DNA from: Amorphochlora amoebiformis
Taxonomy: Eukaryota; Cercozoa; Chlorarachniophyceae
DNA length: 64,000 nt
NCBI GenBank assembly: GCA_054601695.1
Contig: BAAHQB010000298.1
Coordinates: 62,001 to 126,000, forward strand
Direction: 5' to 3'
In this document: piece after piece, positions 43,882-58,628 of the stretch
Numbering within the stretch: the stretch's first letter is position 1
How the letters are laid out: every line of letters starts with the position of its first letter
Notes under the pieces: model-generated
What the model saw: only the letters and a program-made list of their open reading frames with translations
Databases searched by the model: none
Told to the model about the DNA's origin: nothing
Position numbers and translations under genes: made by a program

Positions 43882-44246
43882 TATATGTATGTAGATATAT
43901 GTATACATATACATGCATATATATATATGTATATATATGTATATACATATATATATATATATATGTTGATATTATATATATATATAAGTGTGATATATAT
44001 ATATATACATACATATTATATCTAATACGTGTTTGTATATACTTGTAATACAAACATATAAATTACACATAGATATACATATATATATATATATGTATAT
44101 ATAAATATATATATATATACTAAATTTACATAGTCATATATTCATACATTCATATATTCATATATATACGTATAATATAGACTCACCGATGGGATCCAGC
44201 AGCCTGTCGACCTCACGCTGGACATAAGAGCGAGGCAAACATATAA

Positions 44247-44333
<87 letters not shown>

Positions 44334-44497
44334 ATATATCTATATATATATATATATATTATGTATATATATATATATGTGTGTGTGTATATATATACAT
44401 TATGTAAATATGTATTTTACATATATACACATATATATATAGTATATACAAGACATATATATCTTCCGTTATATTACATTATATGTAGGTATATATG

Positions 44498-44528
<31 letters not shown>

Positions 44529-44550
44529 TACAAAGACAAACTGTATATAC

Positions 44551-44609
<59 letters not shown>

Positions 44610-44711
44610 AGACATATTTATCAGAGTACATATCTATATAGGAGTCAGCCCCACATGCGGCCGCTTCCTATACTCATTGGTATTATATACATACATATAT
44701 ATGTATGTATG

Positions 44712-44743
<32 letters not shown>

Positions 44744-44856
44744 ATATATATACACATACATATACATATATATATATTATACATATACATATACATATAT
44801 AATACACATACACACATATATATAAACACATATACACACATAAACATATACATATA

Positions 44857-44908
<52 letters not shown>

Positions 44909-44978
44909 ATACTTGCGATTGAAGTTTTAATAGCTACCGGTTTTGCATGGTAATCAAGGATCTATATGTTATATTATA

Positions 44979-45025
<47 letters not shown>

Positions 45026-45100
45026 CACACACACATACATGTATCCGTAAATTTCTATATATTGATTACACATATACACATACATACATACATATATATG

Positions 45101-45143
<43 letters not shown>

Positions 45144-45201
45144 AAACAGGTATCGTAATATATCTACCGAAGAAGCTATTCGGCTGCAGAGTGAGGTAGA
45201 A

Positions 45202-45267
<66 letters not shown>

Positions 45268-45411
45268 CAAATATGTATATATACAATAAATTTAAATCGA
45301 CATATTTACGCATATCTATGTATATTTACATACATAAAAATATATATAAATATATATATATATACCTATGTATGTATGAAAAAAATTTACACATATATAA
45401 ATATATATATC

Positions 45412-45442
<31 letters not shown>

Positions 45443-45884
45443 ATATATAATATATATATATATATTTATATATGTATATGTATATATATATATATTTATA
45501 TATGTATATATATATATATTTATATACATATATATATATATATATATACGTGTGCGTGTGTATGTATGTACTTGTGTATGAGAGAGACACAGAGAGAGAG
45601 AGAGAGAGGATACTTTGACGAGAGGTGGATCTTTATGAGAAATTAGAATGAAGGGAAAGAGAGCGAGAAAAGAGATAAGAGAGAACGAATCGAGAGGGAG
45701 AAGAGAGAGAGCAACGGGAGAGAAATGAGATAGGGGAAAAGAGAGATAGAGGAGAAAGATAAGATAAAATAGACATGAGGTGGAGAGCAGAGAAGAGAGA
45801 GGGAGTGAGAGAAGAGAAGAGAGGAGAGAAGAGAAGAGAGGAGAGAAGAGATGAGAAGAGGGAAAGAAGAGAAGAAAATGTAAG

Positions 45885-45933
<49 letters not shown>

Positions 45934-46020
45934 GTATATGTATGTATATATATCAGCTGCTTGGGTTTCTTCGACAGATTCTCATTCACCCATGCACGGT
46001 ATTGTACGCTAAGTATAAAA

Positions 46021-46055
<35 letters not shown>

Positions 46056-46126
46056 GCCATATCCCTTCCTAGTGTGATCTACCATATATCACATGTGCAT
46101 GTACATATATATATATGTATATAACA

Positions 46127-46163
<37 letters not shown>

Positions 46164-46221
46164 ATATATCTATATATATATAAATACATACATATATATA
46201 TATATATGTGTCTATATATAC

Positions 46222-46259
<38 letters not shown>

Positions 46260-46334
46260 TTATTACTTAGACGAAGTTAGCCCTATCCCTTCCTAGTGTG
46301 ATCTACAATATCACATATGCATATACATACATAT

Positions 46335-46368
<34 letters not shown>

Positions 46369-46755
46369 GTATATGTATATGTATATGTAATATATATATA
46401 GACACATCTAGCTCTCTCCCTTCCTAGCGTGATCTACCACATCACACTAGCCCTCCTTCCGATATCTAAAGACAAGAAACAGGTAAGCACATTAACATAT
46501 GTAAAAATTACATAGATCCATACACACATGCATCTACTCATTGTACATTTACACGTCCATAACATACCTTAGTATGCGAAGGAGAAGTCAGAGATATCAA
46601 CAGTGCACGCAGAGGCCGAGAAGCGAGCGAGAAGGGGGGCTCGCTTTCTTCTGGAAGCCTTGGGCCCTGCCCCCGGACAAGTTATTGAAGGCCTCAATCG
46701 GGTTGGATTTTACCAATGTTGTGGGATAGTATATGTTTGAATGTTTGTATATATA

Positions 46756-46786
<31 letters not shown>

Positions 46787-47596
46787 TTTTATGTATATAT
46801 AATATATATACAAATATATAAATATATAAATATACATTTATATATATATATATAATATATATATATATATAGGTGTGTGTATGTTGTGAATTATTCATAT
46901 AATAGGTATTCGTATATACATACATATATATATATATACATATTATAAATCTGAAAATAAACACACAACACAGACATATTAATTAAAAACGCCCATATTA
47001 TAATACATCCAACAGATGTCATTGGAATGCTATGATTAATTAAAAACACCCATATTATAATACATCCAATAGATGTCCTTGGAATGCTATGAATTCTACA
47101 AAGAGTTCCCCGCGAAATCTTCCGATGAAACGGGATCCTCGAAGAAGTCCGTTTCAAGCATGATGAACGGAACTCTCAGCGCTCTCAGCGAGGCTGACAC
47201 AGACCTCGGAAATGTCTCTACAAGCGGTATGTATGTATGAGTGTATGTATGTGTTTTTTGTGTATTGTTATGTGTGTATATGCATGTGTGTGAGTGTATA
47301 TATATATATATACATATATAAATATATACATATATATATATATGTGGATATGTTTAAAGGTATGATACGGATATTATATATGTATATATATATATATATA
47401 TATACATATATACATATATATATATATATGTATATAAATGTATTCTATATGCACGAATCAAATACATATATATATATATATAACATATGAATATGAACAT
47501 AGGGTTATCTGGTGTCTCCGATAGGATCGGCATGACTAGCCAGGTGCGCTATACAATAACACATTCATACTAAAACTACTTACTCATAATCAGACT

Positions 47597-47642
<46 letters not shown>

Positions 47643-47648
47643 ATATAT

Positions 47649-47680
<32 letters not shown>

Positions 47681-47867
47681 TATTAGTGCATAAATAAGGA
47701 TACAACTAACCTTATTATTTGTAATTCTGACCATTACGTACTATTATTAAAGCTATCATTATTCTTCTTATTGTTGTCTATTGTGCATATTTTACATGTC
47801 TTTGGATTGTGATATATATATATATATATAGAAATATATATACATATATCTATTTATTTATACATAC

Positions 47868-47901
<34 letters not shown>

Positions 47902-48305
47902 ATATCGAATTTTCCTATATATGTGTTTGTACATTTATATATAATAAATATATATATCTATAAATATATATATATATATATATACATAATATATATATAT
48001 ATATACATATACACATACACCAACACACACATGCACATATGTACACATATTCATATACAGGGTACTCCGATTGCGTCGAGTGTTGGGTCTAGTTCCAGAA
48101 GAAAGGCTTTTGAGAATAAAGTATAATATCTTTACATATATATATATATATACATAAAGAATATATATGTATGGAACTATACATATGTATGTACATGTGC
48201 ATACATACATACACATATATACACATATATATATACACATACATACATATTTATATATATATATATATATATACATATATAAATATATATATATGTGTGT
48301 GTGTG

Positions 48306-48356
<51 letters not shown>

Positions 48357-48499
48357 TACACATACATAAATAGATATATAATATAAATATACATATATGA
48401 TATAATATGTATACACACACATATATATGCATATACACATGTATTAGCGTGATGAGAAAGTCGGTGGGGAAAAGAAGGACAAGAATGTAAATGTATTTC

Positions 48500-48573
<74 letters not shown>

Positions 48574-48607
48574 CATATATATGTATATATGAATATATAT
48601 ACGTATA

Positions 48608-48654
<47 letters not shown>

Positions 48655-48812
48655 CAATGTGTTCATATATAAATATATACATATATATACAAATATATAT
48701 TTATATATATATATATATATATATACATATATTATACATATATATATATAATATATCTCATGTACAAATACCTATATATGCATGTTAAAAAGTTTAATAT
48801 CCATTTACATGT

Positions 48813-48859
<47 letters not shown>

Positions 48860-49029
48860 GTATATATATATATACATATATATATATAATACATATATAT
48901 ATATATATATAATATATATTCATATATATATATATATATATCTGATTTTATCAATATGCGATAAATTAATTTTCTTCGAGCAGGTGGAGAGGAGGAGTTA
49001 TTCAGAGGGCTTACATATACATACATACA

Positions 49030-49126
<97 letters not shown>

Positions 49127-49540
49127 ATGTATATATGTATATATATACGTATAAATATATATATATATGTACATATACATATGTAGTCCCATATACAAGC
49201 ATTTAGATGTATGCATATACAAGATAGCTCATAAATAAATATAATATATATATATTTAAATATAAATATACTATATAATATATAGATATATATATATATA
49301 GAAAGAGATGATATGTACCAAATCAACAAAGATTTATCGCTAAAACATAGAAATGTATTTATAATGTATATATTGCCAGGAAATGGAGAATGAGATACTA
49401 TATCTAGTGAGATTTGCGAACAACACATAGAGAGAGATGAATACACATGACAGGTAAGAAGTATAAATTTATAGAAATGTATATGTTTCTCAGGAAAGGG
49501 AGAATTCCATGGAAGGAAAGGATCAAAAACATGAGGAAGG

Positions 49541-49571
<31 letters not shown>

Positions 49572-49747
49572 GTGCATGTGTGTGTGTATATATATATTAC
49601 ATATATACATATATTTATGTATGTATGTATTGTAAATATATATATATATATATATATTTATATGTATAGTATAATAAATACATCTAGAGTACTGTAGGGA
49701 GGGCACCTATGAAATGCATATTTATTTTGTAAGTTTTTATACATAAC

Positions 49748-49778
<31 letters not shown>

Positions 49779-49806
49779 TAATGTATATATATATATATAT
49801 GTATAC

Positions 49807-49839
<33 letters not shown>

Positions 49840-50226
49840 ATATATATATGCATATCCAGAGGCAAAGAGTTAGATGAAGGTGTGAAAGCGAGCGGAAAGA
49901 CAATTGCATTGATCTACATCTTGATCAGGTATGTTTGTATGTATTTATGTATAATATATATGTATATACTCCTTTCTATATATATATTATAACATATGTA
50001 TATGTAAACACATTACATTTTATTTTCGTTTTCGTATAACGGATTTTATGTAGTGTGTGTACATATCGTTAGTAGCGTACATATGTATGTTACATATATA
50101 ATATGCAATACATTCAAGACATACAATCAAATCTGCATGTATACGTTGCATATACATACATATATTATGTATATGTATGTATGTATATATATATATATAT
50201 GTATATATATATAATATGTATATATA

Positions 50227-50257
<31 letters not shown>

Positions 50258-50316
50258 GTACGTATGTATATTTAATATATATATATATATATATGTATGT
50301 ATATATATATATACCT

Positions 50317-50348
<32 letters not shown>

Positions 50349-50361
50349 ATCATATAAATTG

Positions 50362-50426
<65 letters not shown>

Positions 50427-50514
50427 GCATGCGTTTGTATGTATTTATACATGTATAACACAGTATCCAGTGTATAATACCATATTATATCATATAAACA
50501 ATATCTTATGCATG

Positions 50515-50562
<48 letters not shown>

Positions 50563-50644
50563 CAATAGATGGTACAAGAATGTCGATACACACACTGAGC
50601 TTATGCGCCTTTTGATCGCATTAAAACAAGTGGAATACCACTAG
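43519..50644 (+). CDS. Micro-exon IQ-motif gene, C-terminal part with stop
   Basis: Exons: 43519-43577, about 44181-44253, 44642-44679, 45150-45195, 45957-45998, 46402-46482, 46573-46728, 47073-47226, 47503-47543, 48061-48120, 48448-48486, 48984 to about 49034, 49494-49543, 49860-49928 and 50569-50644. From 45957 onward every join is in phase. Peptides include [53 protein letters not shown] (longest helix, continuing [18 protein letters not shown]), a Ser-rich stretch [20 protein letters not shown], a Lys/Glu-rich linker ([13 protein letters not shown]), then [20 protein letters not shown] and a final [13 protein letters not shown] with TAG at 50642-50644. The hydrophobic stretch IALIYILI is short for a membrane span. 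Early exons in this block (43519-44679) are less certain. Function unknown. Confidence 0.72.
46056..46482 (+). repeat. Two decayed copies upstream of exon 46402-46482
   Basis: CCCTTCCTAGTGTGATCTAC with flanking bases is present at 46064-46095 and 46286-46312, and as the working exon at 46418-46445. All sit behind a (TA)n-AG acceptor. Confidence 0.85.
46981..47092 (+). repeat. Direct duplication of an exon acceptor edge
   Basis: AATTAAAAACRCCCATATTA, TAATACATCCAAYAGATGTC, TTGGAATGCTATGA is present twice at a spacing of about 57 bases. Only the second continues into exon 47073-47226. The first keeps an intact AG but then reads to a stop after eight codons. Confidence 0.88.
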
Positions 50645-51655
50645 AGAGAGAGCGCGCGCACTTGTGGATATTTTAAGATACTCTCTCTCGCGTGCATCAT
50701 GTTCAGTGTACTTAGAACCAAGCCCTAGGCCGTTATCGCTCTGTCAGTAACCAATTGCAATGATCAAAATTTAATTGTAAACCAATTTAGCTGATCAACC
50801 TCATCTGAGTATGTCCATTGTAATCTATCTAGTATGTACATACTCTACATACTAGCATACTGGTTATATGCGACAGTCTAATGTGGAGTCCAGAGAGTGT
50901 CACGGAAATATACGTACGTACCTTAAGAGTCGACGGCTATTCATAATCGAGATATAGCTTATCCTATGCAAGTGAGATGGGGATCCGAAACACGGCGGAC
51001 CCTTAGGGATCAAAATCGTCGCTATAATGTACTAGCTAGCTAGGCGTCCCTTGACTCAGGGCCTTCTAGTCCTTCAGTCGGTTAGCTAGTGTTATATTAG
51101 TTATAATTAGTCTGGATGGTGGCCGCTGGTAGGTCGCAGGGGTTCAGTACGACGTATATATGTTTATATGATATCGGGAGTATCCCGTATACATCCGTAC
51201 GTATGCGCACGAATGCATCGTACGTATCATGCGGCCTGTGTGAACGACGTATCGTGTAGTACGTACGTACCGATCGATACGTACATATACCTAGTATACG
51301 TACGTATGCCTGATTAGGATATTCATGCCGTGATATCTAGCTAGTGAAAACATATATCCTCACTGTACATGTCACGTATGCCGACAACTTGTGCGCACAC
51401 TGGCTGGACTGAGTGCGTTTGCACATGCATTTGGTTCTAATATGTACACTATGTGTGCCGGGCTTGTGGCTGGATGAAACGTGTCGTGCGTATATTTAAA
51501 CTCTGGGGTGATACGTTTGTCTAGTAAAAACAAACTGGCTCTAATACATACTGGATAGATATATCTAGTGTTGCAATTTTGGACTTTGACTGAACCTTCC
51601 TACATTTGCGTTGCCACTGTTCTAGACTGTTGGATACTCGTGCGCGTCTCGTTAG
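50645..51655. other. Unique intergenic island downstream of the IQ gene
   Basis: About 1 kb without microsatellite or long open frame, rich in self-complementary words (GTACGTAC, CTAGCTAG, CGATCGAT, TACGTA). It lies between two convergent genes, as the 20.7-21.7 kb island does. No gene seen. Confidence 0.5.
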
Positions 51656-51657
51656 CC

Positions 51658-51707
<50 letters not shown>

Positions 51708-51788
51708 TACTATTAATCTAGTTAATATACGCATTATACACATATATATCAGAGTAATATTTATAATATATATATATATATACACATA

Positions 51789-51865
<77 letters not shown>

Positions 51866-51897
51866 TTGATCCATCTAGTCTATATTCAAGATTTTAT

Positions 51898-51937
<40 letters not shown>

Positions 51938-52004
51938 ACATATTTATTCACATTGTATTCAAATTTGAAACTAGTTGAAATGAACAACTGATGATGAAAA
52001 CTTC

Positions 52005-52010
52005 TTTATT
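52005..52010 (-). terminator. Polyadenylation signal AATAAA for the MFP2-type gene
   Basis: AATAAA on the minus strand, 31 bases after the stop codon at 52044-52042, in a short unique stretch before (TA)n resumes. Confidence 0.6.
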
Positions 52011-52041
52011 GATTGGATTCTAGATCTTAAAAAGTGCAAGT

Positions 52042-52624
52042 CTATTTCGCAACAAGCTCTTCTAGCTTCTGGGAAGGCTTAAAAAATCCCCTGGTAAAAC
52101 AGAGTCATTTCACAACATTGTATATTTGTATACTATATATATATATATATATATGTATTTATTATACATGATGTATATGTATGTGCACATATGTATATAT
52201 GTGTGATGTGTACATATATACCTAATAAATAAATATAATCTATATATATATATATATATTATATATATACAATTAATATAAATAGATATACACACGTATA
52301 CACATCCGCACACACACACACACAAATTCATCCAACCTACCGTGCATGAGGATACTTATCAGCGTAATAGCGAAGCCGATCCCGAATATGCTTGAATCCC
52401 TGAGACTCAGCCCAGAACATGATTCCACCCTTATGCGCTGGAAAGCCGTAGCCAGTTACGCTGACCACATCGATATCGGAGGCTCGAATGACGAAGCCCT
52501 CAGCGAGAACGCGGCAAGATTCATTCACAACGGGGTACATCACCATCTGGATGGGAGGGTGGTGAGTAAGTTGATATATACGTGTGTGTTTGTTTATGTG
52601 TGTGTGTTCATGTGTATGTACGTA

Positions 52625-52679
<55 letters not shown>

Positions 52680-53038
52680 TGTACGTATATATACGCCCAA
52701 TGCCAGAGTTTGAGCTGTCAAGAGAGTCCGTGAGTAAGCTTGACGTTGGTAAACTGGTAAATACACCCCACGTATTCACTGTCAAGATACCCCACGTCGG
52801 CATCCCACGTCTTGACTCTCAGGACATCCCACGTCTTTACTGTCAAGACATCCCACGTCTTGATTGTCATTCGCCCAATGTCAGAGTTTGGATGTCAAGA
52901 GAGTCCGTGAGTAAGACATTTGTAAGCTGGCAAATACATCCCACATATTCACTGTCAAGACAACCCACACATTGACTATCAAGACCCCCCTCACGTCTTG
53001 ACTGTGAAGACACCCCCCTCACGTCTTGACTGTCAAGA

Positions 53039-53083
<45 letters not shown>

Positions 53084-53142
53084 CATACATATATATATAT
53101 ATATATATGTATATTATATATTATATATAGACAAATATAGAC

Positions 53143-53180
<38 letters not shown>

Positions 53181-53631
53181 TTTTTGTTTATACCTCCATG
53201 ATTTCTTGATCTGAGACCTTAAATTGCTGTATACCCTGCCGTGCCTTCAGAATGAACATTTATAAGTATAAGCCATGTATGTATGTGTATCTCCCCAATT
53301 TCATATACCATAAATATATAATCGAATTCAACATACTATAATATATATAATACTGTGCATGATTATACACACATATACACATATATATATATATTACATG
53401 TATGTACATACATATAGTTATATGCATATATATACATATATATATATATATAATATATATTATGCACAATTTATACATATATATATATATATATATATAC
53501 ATATATAACATACACATAAAAGATAAATTTATACATGTAATATGTATGTACACATATATATATATATATATGTTACATGTAACGGAATAATTACATATAT
53601 CAATATCCACATAACATATCAATCATATGTT

Positions 53632-53689
<58 letters not shown>

Positions 53690-54012
53690 TGCATACATAT
53701 TCAAATATATATATATATATATATATACGTATATATACATATATGTATCCATATATTCATAAAATCCATACTATTTGCGGATAGCTGCTAACCTTAGCGA
53801 GGAAAGGAGCGATTCCCTTGGGGTCAGGAATGGTCTCTTTTCCCTTATACCTGCCAATAAACACACCCAAAAACAGGTATATAAAGTATCAGAAAATTCC
53901 AATTTGTCAGGAAAAGTCTAGTCTTATAACTGCCAAGAGAAAGAGAGACAGAACCAGGAATATAAAATATCACAAAGTTTCCAGGTTGAGAGATAGTGAG
54001 CATATAGAGAGA

Positions 54013-54052
<40 letters not shown>

Positions 54053-54354
54053 TCAAAAGGAGGGTAGATAGAATCATAGTTGTAGTAGTTTGCAAACAGA
54101 GATAGAAAAGAGATTGATGACGAGAGAGAAAGAGATTGAGAAAGCGGCGAGAGAAAAAGAGAGAGAAAAAAAAAGAGGAGAAGAGTAGAAGAAGAGAGAT
54201 AGCTTATTCTTTGAATGGGGAGGGATGTGTACCTATAGTAGCCGGCCCCAGACTTCTGACCGAGACGCTTAGCTTCCAGCAGGTATTTTCCGAGGGAGGA
54301 TATGTAGCAACGTTCACCATATGCCTGGGATGTTATATGAATATGCGTAAATAT

Positions 54355-54385
<31 letters not shown>

Positions 54386-54418
54386 GTATATGTATGTATA
54401 TATAAATCTCTCTCTCCC

Positions 54419-54478
<60 letters not shown>

Positions 54479-54645
54479 GATGTATAGACATATATTATGC
54501 ATGTATTTTCGCAGGGAGGATAGATGTCGACATTTTAATATGCCTGGGATACTATATTTGTATATGCATGTAAACAAGAAAACCACGCTTCTACTAAAGA
54601 AGAGGCTGCAACAATATACACATATATACACACACACATATATAC

Positions 54646-54676
<31 letters not shown>

Positions 54677-54704
54677 GTATATATATATATACTATATATT
54701 ATAT

Positions 54705-54738
<34 letters not shown>

Positions 54739-54798
54739 TATATATATACACGAATATGTAACTATATATATGTGTATAAACATACATACATGTATACG

Positions 54799-54848
<50 letters not shown>

Positions 54849-54932
54849 GTATATGTTATTTATCTTAGTATATATATATATAACATTATATTTGTACATG
54901 TTAATACGTAAATGAATATTTAGTATATCTAT

Positions 54933-54997
<65 letters not shown>

Positions 54998-55278
54998 TGT
55001 CTATGTATATATATATATATATCTATATATATATATATACATACAACACTATGTATTTTAACATCTTAACACATAAATGAATATTTAGTATATGCATATA
55101 TCTCTACATTTTTCGTACATTTTATAAGTAAGTTATATATGTTACATATTATATGTATATACATATACATATATATATATATGTATATATATACATATAC
55201 ATGTATATACACATATAAATATATTTACCTATGTGTTTTAACATATATGTTAACATGTATGTTACGAACATACATGTG

Positions 55279-55341
<63 letters not shown>

Positions 55342-55387
55342 TATATATTTATGTGTATTTATTTATATATACATATATACATATATA

Positions 55388-55447
<60 letters not shown>

Positions 55448-55487
55448 ATATATACATATGTGTGTTGTACATTTATAAGCTTATATA

Positions 55488-55542
<55 letters not shown>

Positions 55543-55563
55543 GTGTGTTGTACATTTATAAGA

Positions 55564-55607
<44 letters not shown>

Positions 55608-58183
55608 GTATACAATATATATATATGCCTTTACACACACATATACATATATATATATATATATGTATATATAATATATATATATATATATATATGCATG
55701 CGTACTAGTGCCATCCTTATTACTAATATTCTACATATACATACATACATACACATATAACACACGCATTCTTAGATTCTTAGGTATCCATAGGACGTAA
55801 ACACGCTACAATACAATACAACCACCACCAAAACTTAAGCATTTTCACACAAGCATTACCGTCTTATAGCTCTTCGTAACATGAGCCAAAATATCCAATC
55901 CAGACAAGTCACCGATCTCATGTACTCCCATCGGCATATTCACCATCTTCTTGAGCACGTCATCGATTCTGTAAGGGTCCGTTCCATGGTCCACAAGGAA
56001 GGCCGCAGCTTGCCCATAAGGGAAGAAGATTCGATTCGCCGTAAAACCAACACAATTTCCGACCGTCACAGCAGTCTTTCCAATCCTCTTCGCGAAGTCG
56101 ATTGACGTCGCCAGGGTGGTTTTTGAGGTGTTGTTGGTGCGTATGATCTCCAAGAGAGGCATAACGTGCGCAGGGGAGAAGAAGTGAAGCCCAATAATCC
56201 GGTCCTGAGCCTTGGTCTTCGCCCCGACTACATCAATATCTAGTGTCGAGGTGTTAGTCGCCAAAATACAGTCCGATCGACAGCTCTTCTCGAGATCAGC
56301 AAAAACCTTCTGCTTGATGGGAATATTCTCGATAATAGCCTCGATGACAAGGTCGCACTTGTTAAAATCCTCGTAGCTAGTCGTCGGGGTGAGATTGCGC
56401 ATCCCCATCTCGAGAGCCATGCTCGGCAGCTTCATCCGCTTGATCACCGAGTTGATTGTCTTGACCACACGCTGGACGCCGGCATACAGAACCTTCTCGT
56501 TTATCTCCTTGAGGATGACGCTGTATCCCTTGAAGAGAAGCAAGGCGACGATCCCCGCTCCCATGGTGCCCCCGCCCAAGACGGCGACGGTCTTGATCCT
56601 TCCCGGACGCACGCCTTGAAGCCCAGGAACCTTGGGAGAGAGTCGGGTGGCCAGGAACATGTGAATCAGAGCCTTGGCACTCGGGGCTTCGCGAAGCAAG
56701 GGAGTCATCTGGTCGACCTCCTCCTGAATTCCAGCTCGCCCACCCTTGCGGACTCCAACCTGGACAGCCTGGAGGTAGGCAGCAGCATGAGGAGTCCCCT
56801 TTGCCTTACGTCGAGACTTGACACGTGCAATGTCTATGGCTTCGTTCGCGCGTGCAGGACTCTCAAGATTTCCTTTCGAGTCGAGGGCGGAGCGTCGGGG
56901 CTTGGCTCCTGAGGCCATCGCTAGAACTAACTTCATGGCTGTCGGAATGAGATCCTTGGGCTTCTTCACCAGCTGGTCAAGCAGTCCTAGCTTGGCGGCC
57001 ATTTTTGCCTGGATGGAGATCACATGAACTGACGCTTGAGAGATAATGGATACCGGTAGTGTAAGAGGCTTTATCACACGTAAGAATATGTACAGGCCGT
57101 GTAAATATGTACATGGGTTTTCATGATCCACCAGCTCATCTATATCAGGCGTGTAGACATGTACATTGAGATTTATGACCCTTGAGGGCTTGAAAATCAA
57201 CGAAACATTGTTTGGGGTTTAAGTCACTTTAAGCATGTAAATTTGAGTTTTTAGATTGGTTTCTACCGGAAGTGGCTTGCCAGAAAGGGTGACTTTCACA
57301 GCAGTAGCCACTCCAATCAGTCGCGGAAGCCGTTGGGTGCCACCCATGCCAGGGATGATTCCCAATTTGAGCTCAGGAAGCTGGAAACAGAAAACAGCTC
57401 ATCGGCTGTTCACTACAAGGGGTTTCAATATCTTACCCCGTAGACACTGTTCTTGGTGCCCACACGAGCGTTACAGCTCATGGCAAGTTCCAAACCCCCA
57501 CCGAGAGCGGGACCATTCACTGCCGCAACCTGGTTGATGATAGTGATGCACAACTGTGAATAAGAGAAGGGATGGGGTGGTGGTATGACCGTGGGCTTGG
57601 CACCACTCTCGATAACGTCCATGAGCTCGTGTCCCTCGCGCAAAAACTTTTTTACGGTCGAGACCGGTAGGGGTGCTGAAATATATTGGGTTATTCACGC
57701 GGGATAGGAGGGTGTGTGTGCGATACGATTGGCTGATGTGATCTTCATCAGGTTAGGGATATCCGCGCCCGCCATGAAAAACTTTCCGTTGCCTGAGAAG
57801 TCAGGGATGTGAGACAGGAGAAGTAACACAATAGTTTCTCTCACCGGTGAATACAATGCCCTTGACAGCTGGATCACCTAAGGCCTGGATATTCCACCAC
57901 CATGACAATCAGATTTTTTCCCTGAGATATATTGATACCTTGCGCATTGCATCTTCGATAGACTTCTTCATCGCGGGGGAGAACGAGTTGACTGGAGGGC
58001 TCTTGAATGTAAGCAGAGCAACTCCATCCTGAACGCTGTACTCTACCAAGCTATCGCTCGCACCAGCCTGCGGCAGATATGATTAATGAGCCAAGAAATC
58101 CCACAAATTTGAATACTAGCCACCGGTTTCAATCCCATATGCCCGGTGATTCGATTGAGTCGCGCGGTGTGCTTGGCATCCAT
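52042..58183 (-). CDS. Peroxisomal-type multifunctional protein: enoyl-CoA hydratase / 3-hydroxyacyl-CoA dehydrogenase (MFP2-like)
   Basis: Thirteen in-phase exons: 58183-58124, 58067-57939, 57884-57845, 57792-57727, 57675-57590, 57529-57437, 57380-57267, 57008-55860, 54324-54233, 53850-53793, 53244-53194, 52546-52341 and 52090-52042. They give 730 residues, close to plant MFP2. It catalyses hydration and NAD-dependent dehydrogenation in fatty-acid beta-oxidation. The hydratase domain shows [10 protein letters not shown], the oxyanion-hole region [20 protein letters not shown] and [20 protein letters not shown], so both catalytic Glu are present. The dehydrogenase domain has the Rossmann loop [20 protein letters not shown], catalytic [17 protein letters not shown] and [20 protein letters not shown]. 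The C-terminal domain has [20 protein letters not shown] and [15 protein letters not shown]. It ends ELVAK, with no PTS1. RLNRITGHM at residues 9-17 partly matches a PTS2. An in-frame upstream ATG at 58234 is an alternative start. Early introns are short and unique; later ones are (TA)n. Confidence 0.95.
52690..53040. repeat. Intronic minisatellite with palindromic core
   Basis: Units of about 24 bases with CATCCCACGTCTTGACTGTC and AAGA are arranged in two super-repeats, each opened by CGCCCAATGYCAGAGTTTG, TCAAGAGAGTCCGTGAGTAAG (52694 and 52871). The core GTCTTGA-CTG-TCAAGAC is an inverted repeat. It lies in the intron between exons 53244-53194 and 52546-52341 of the MFP2-type gene. Confidence 0.85.
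54001..54195. repeat. (GA)n tract in MFP2 intron
   Basis: Purine-rich on the plus strand, so pyrimidine in the MFP2 sense, between exons 54324-54233 and 53850-53793. Confidence 0.8.
54497..54556 (-). pseudogene. Decayed copy of the start of MFP2 exon 54324-54233
   Basis: TATTTTCGCAGGGAGGATAG and TTTTAATATGCCTGGGATAC match 54283-54339 (exon start plus acceptor) with substitutions and a small deletion. The acceptor context CATCCCAG has become TATCCCAG. Confidence 0.75.
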
Positions 58184-58628
58184 GGTTTCGCTTCGGGTTG
58201 CCCTCAGATCTGGATGATGGTCGACGTATGCCACTGCGAGTCCAGGGTGGGGTACCTGGGATGCTTTTTGGTAAAATCAATTTTCTCCTCGGTAAAATGC
58301 ATCTCTCTCTCCCCCGTATTTTTTATGCGTTCATATTGCACACACGCTTTACTCAGCTCTGATAATGATGTTTTAGGGCCTGATAACACCCATGCATGGA
58401 AAGGAGGCCAAGTCACAGCAGAGGCGGCTGACGACAAACACCTTCTGCCCCAATCTTTCTTTCTAATATTCTCAGATATCTTGTAATATCAGAATCAATA
58501 TATAAGATATTCTAATATAGATATATCTCATATCTCACATCATATAGTCTGGATACCGATTTTTCGATGTTTCGGTACCCAGGTATTTTGTCGGCTGAAG
58601 TCAAAGAGGAAAGGCAACCTTGCTGACG
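58184..58628. promoter_or_regulatory. Shared bidirectional promoter region
   Basis: Only 445 bases separate the MFP2 start (minus) from the ATG at 58629 (plus). The sequence is unique and free of TA repeats. Two short direct repeats, TATAAGATATTCTAATATAG and related words near 58490-58545, lie on the plus-gene side. Confidence 0.5.

Noticed and set aside
44905-44945. Exon encoding [12 protein letters not shown] with a GTAATC donor
   Set aside because: There is no AG acceptor upstream within the island, and the flanking exons 44642-44679 and 45150-45195 already join in phase.
55881-57027. Plus-strand open frames over the dehydrogenase exon
   Set aside because: They are antisense shadows of the MFP2-type exon 57008-55860, which has clear family motifs.
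58079-58486. A plus-strand 135-codon frame and a minus-strand 77-codon frame
   Set aside because: They overlap the MFP2 first exon and the divergent promoter and show no motif or splice support.
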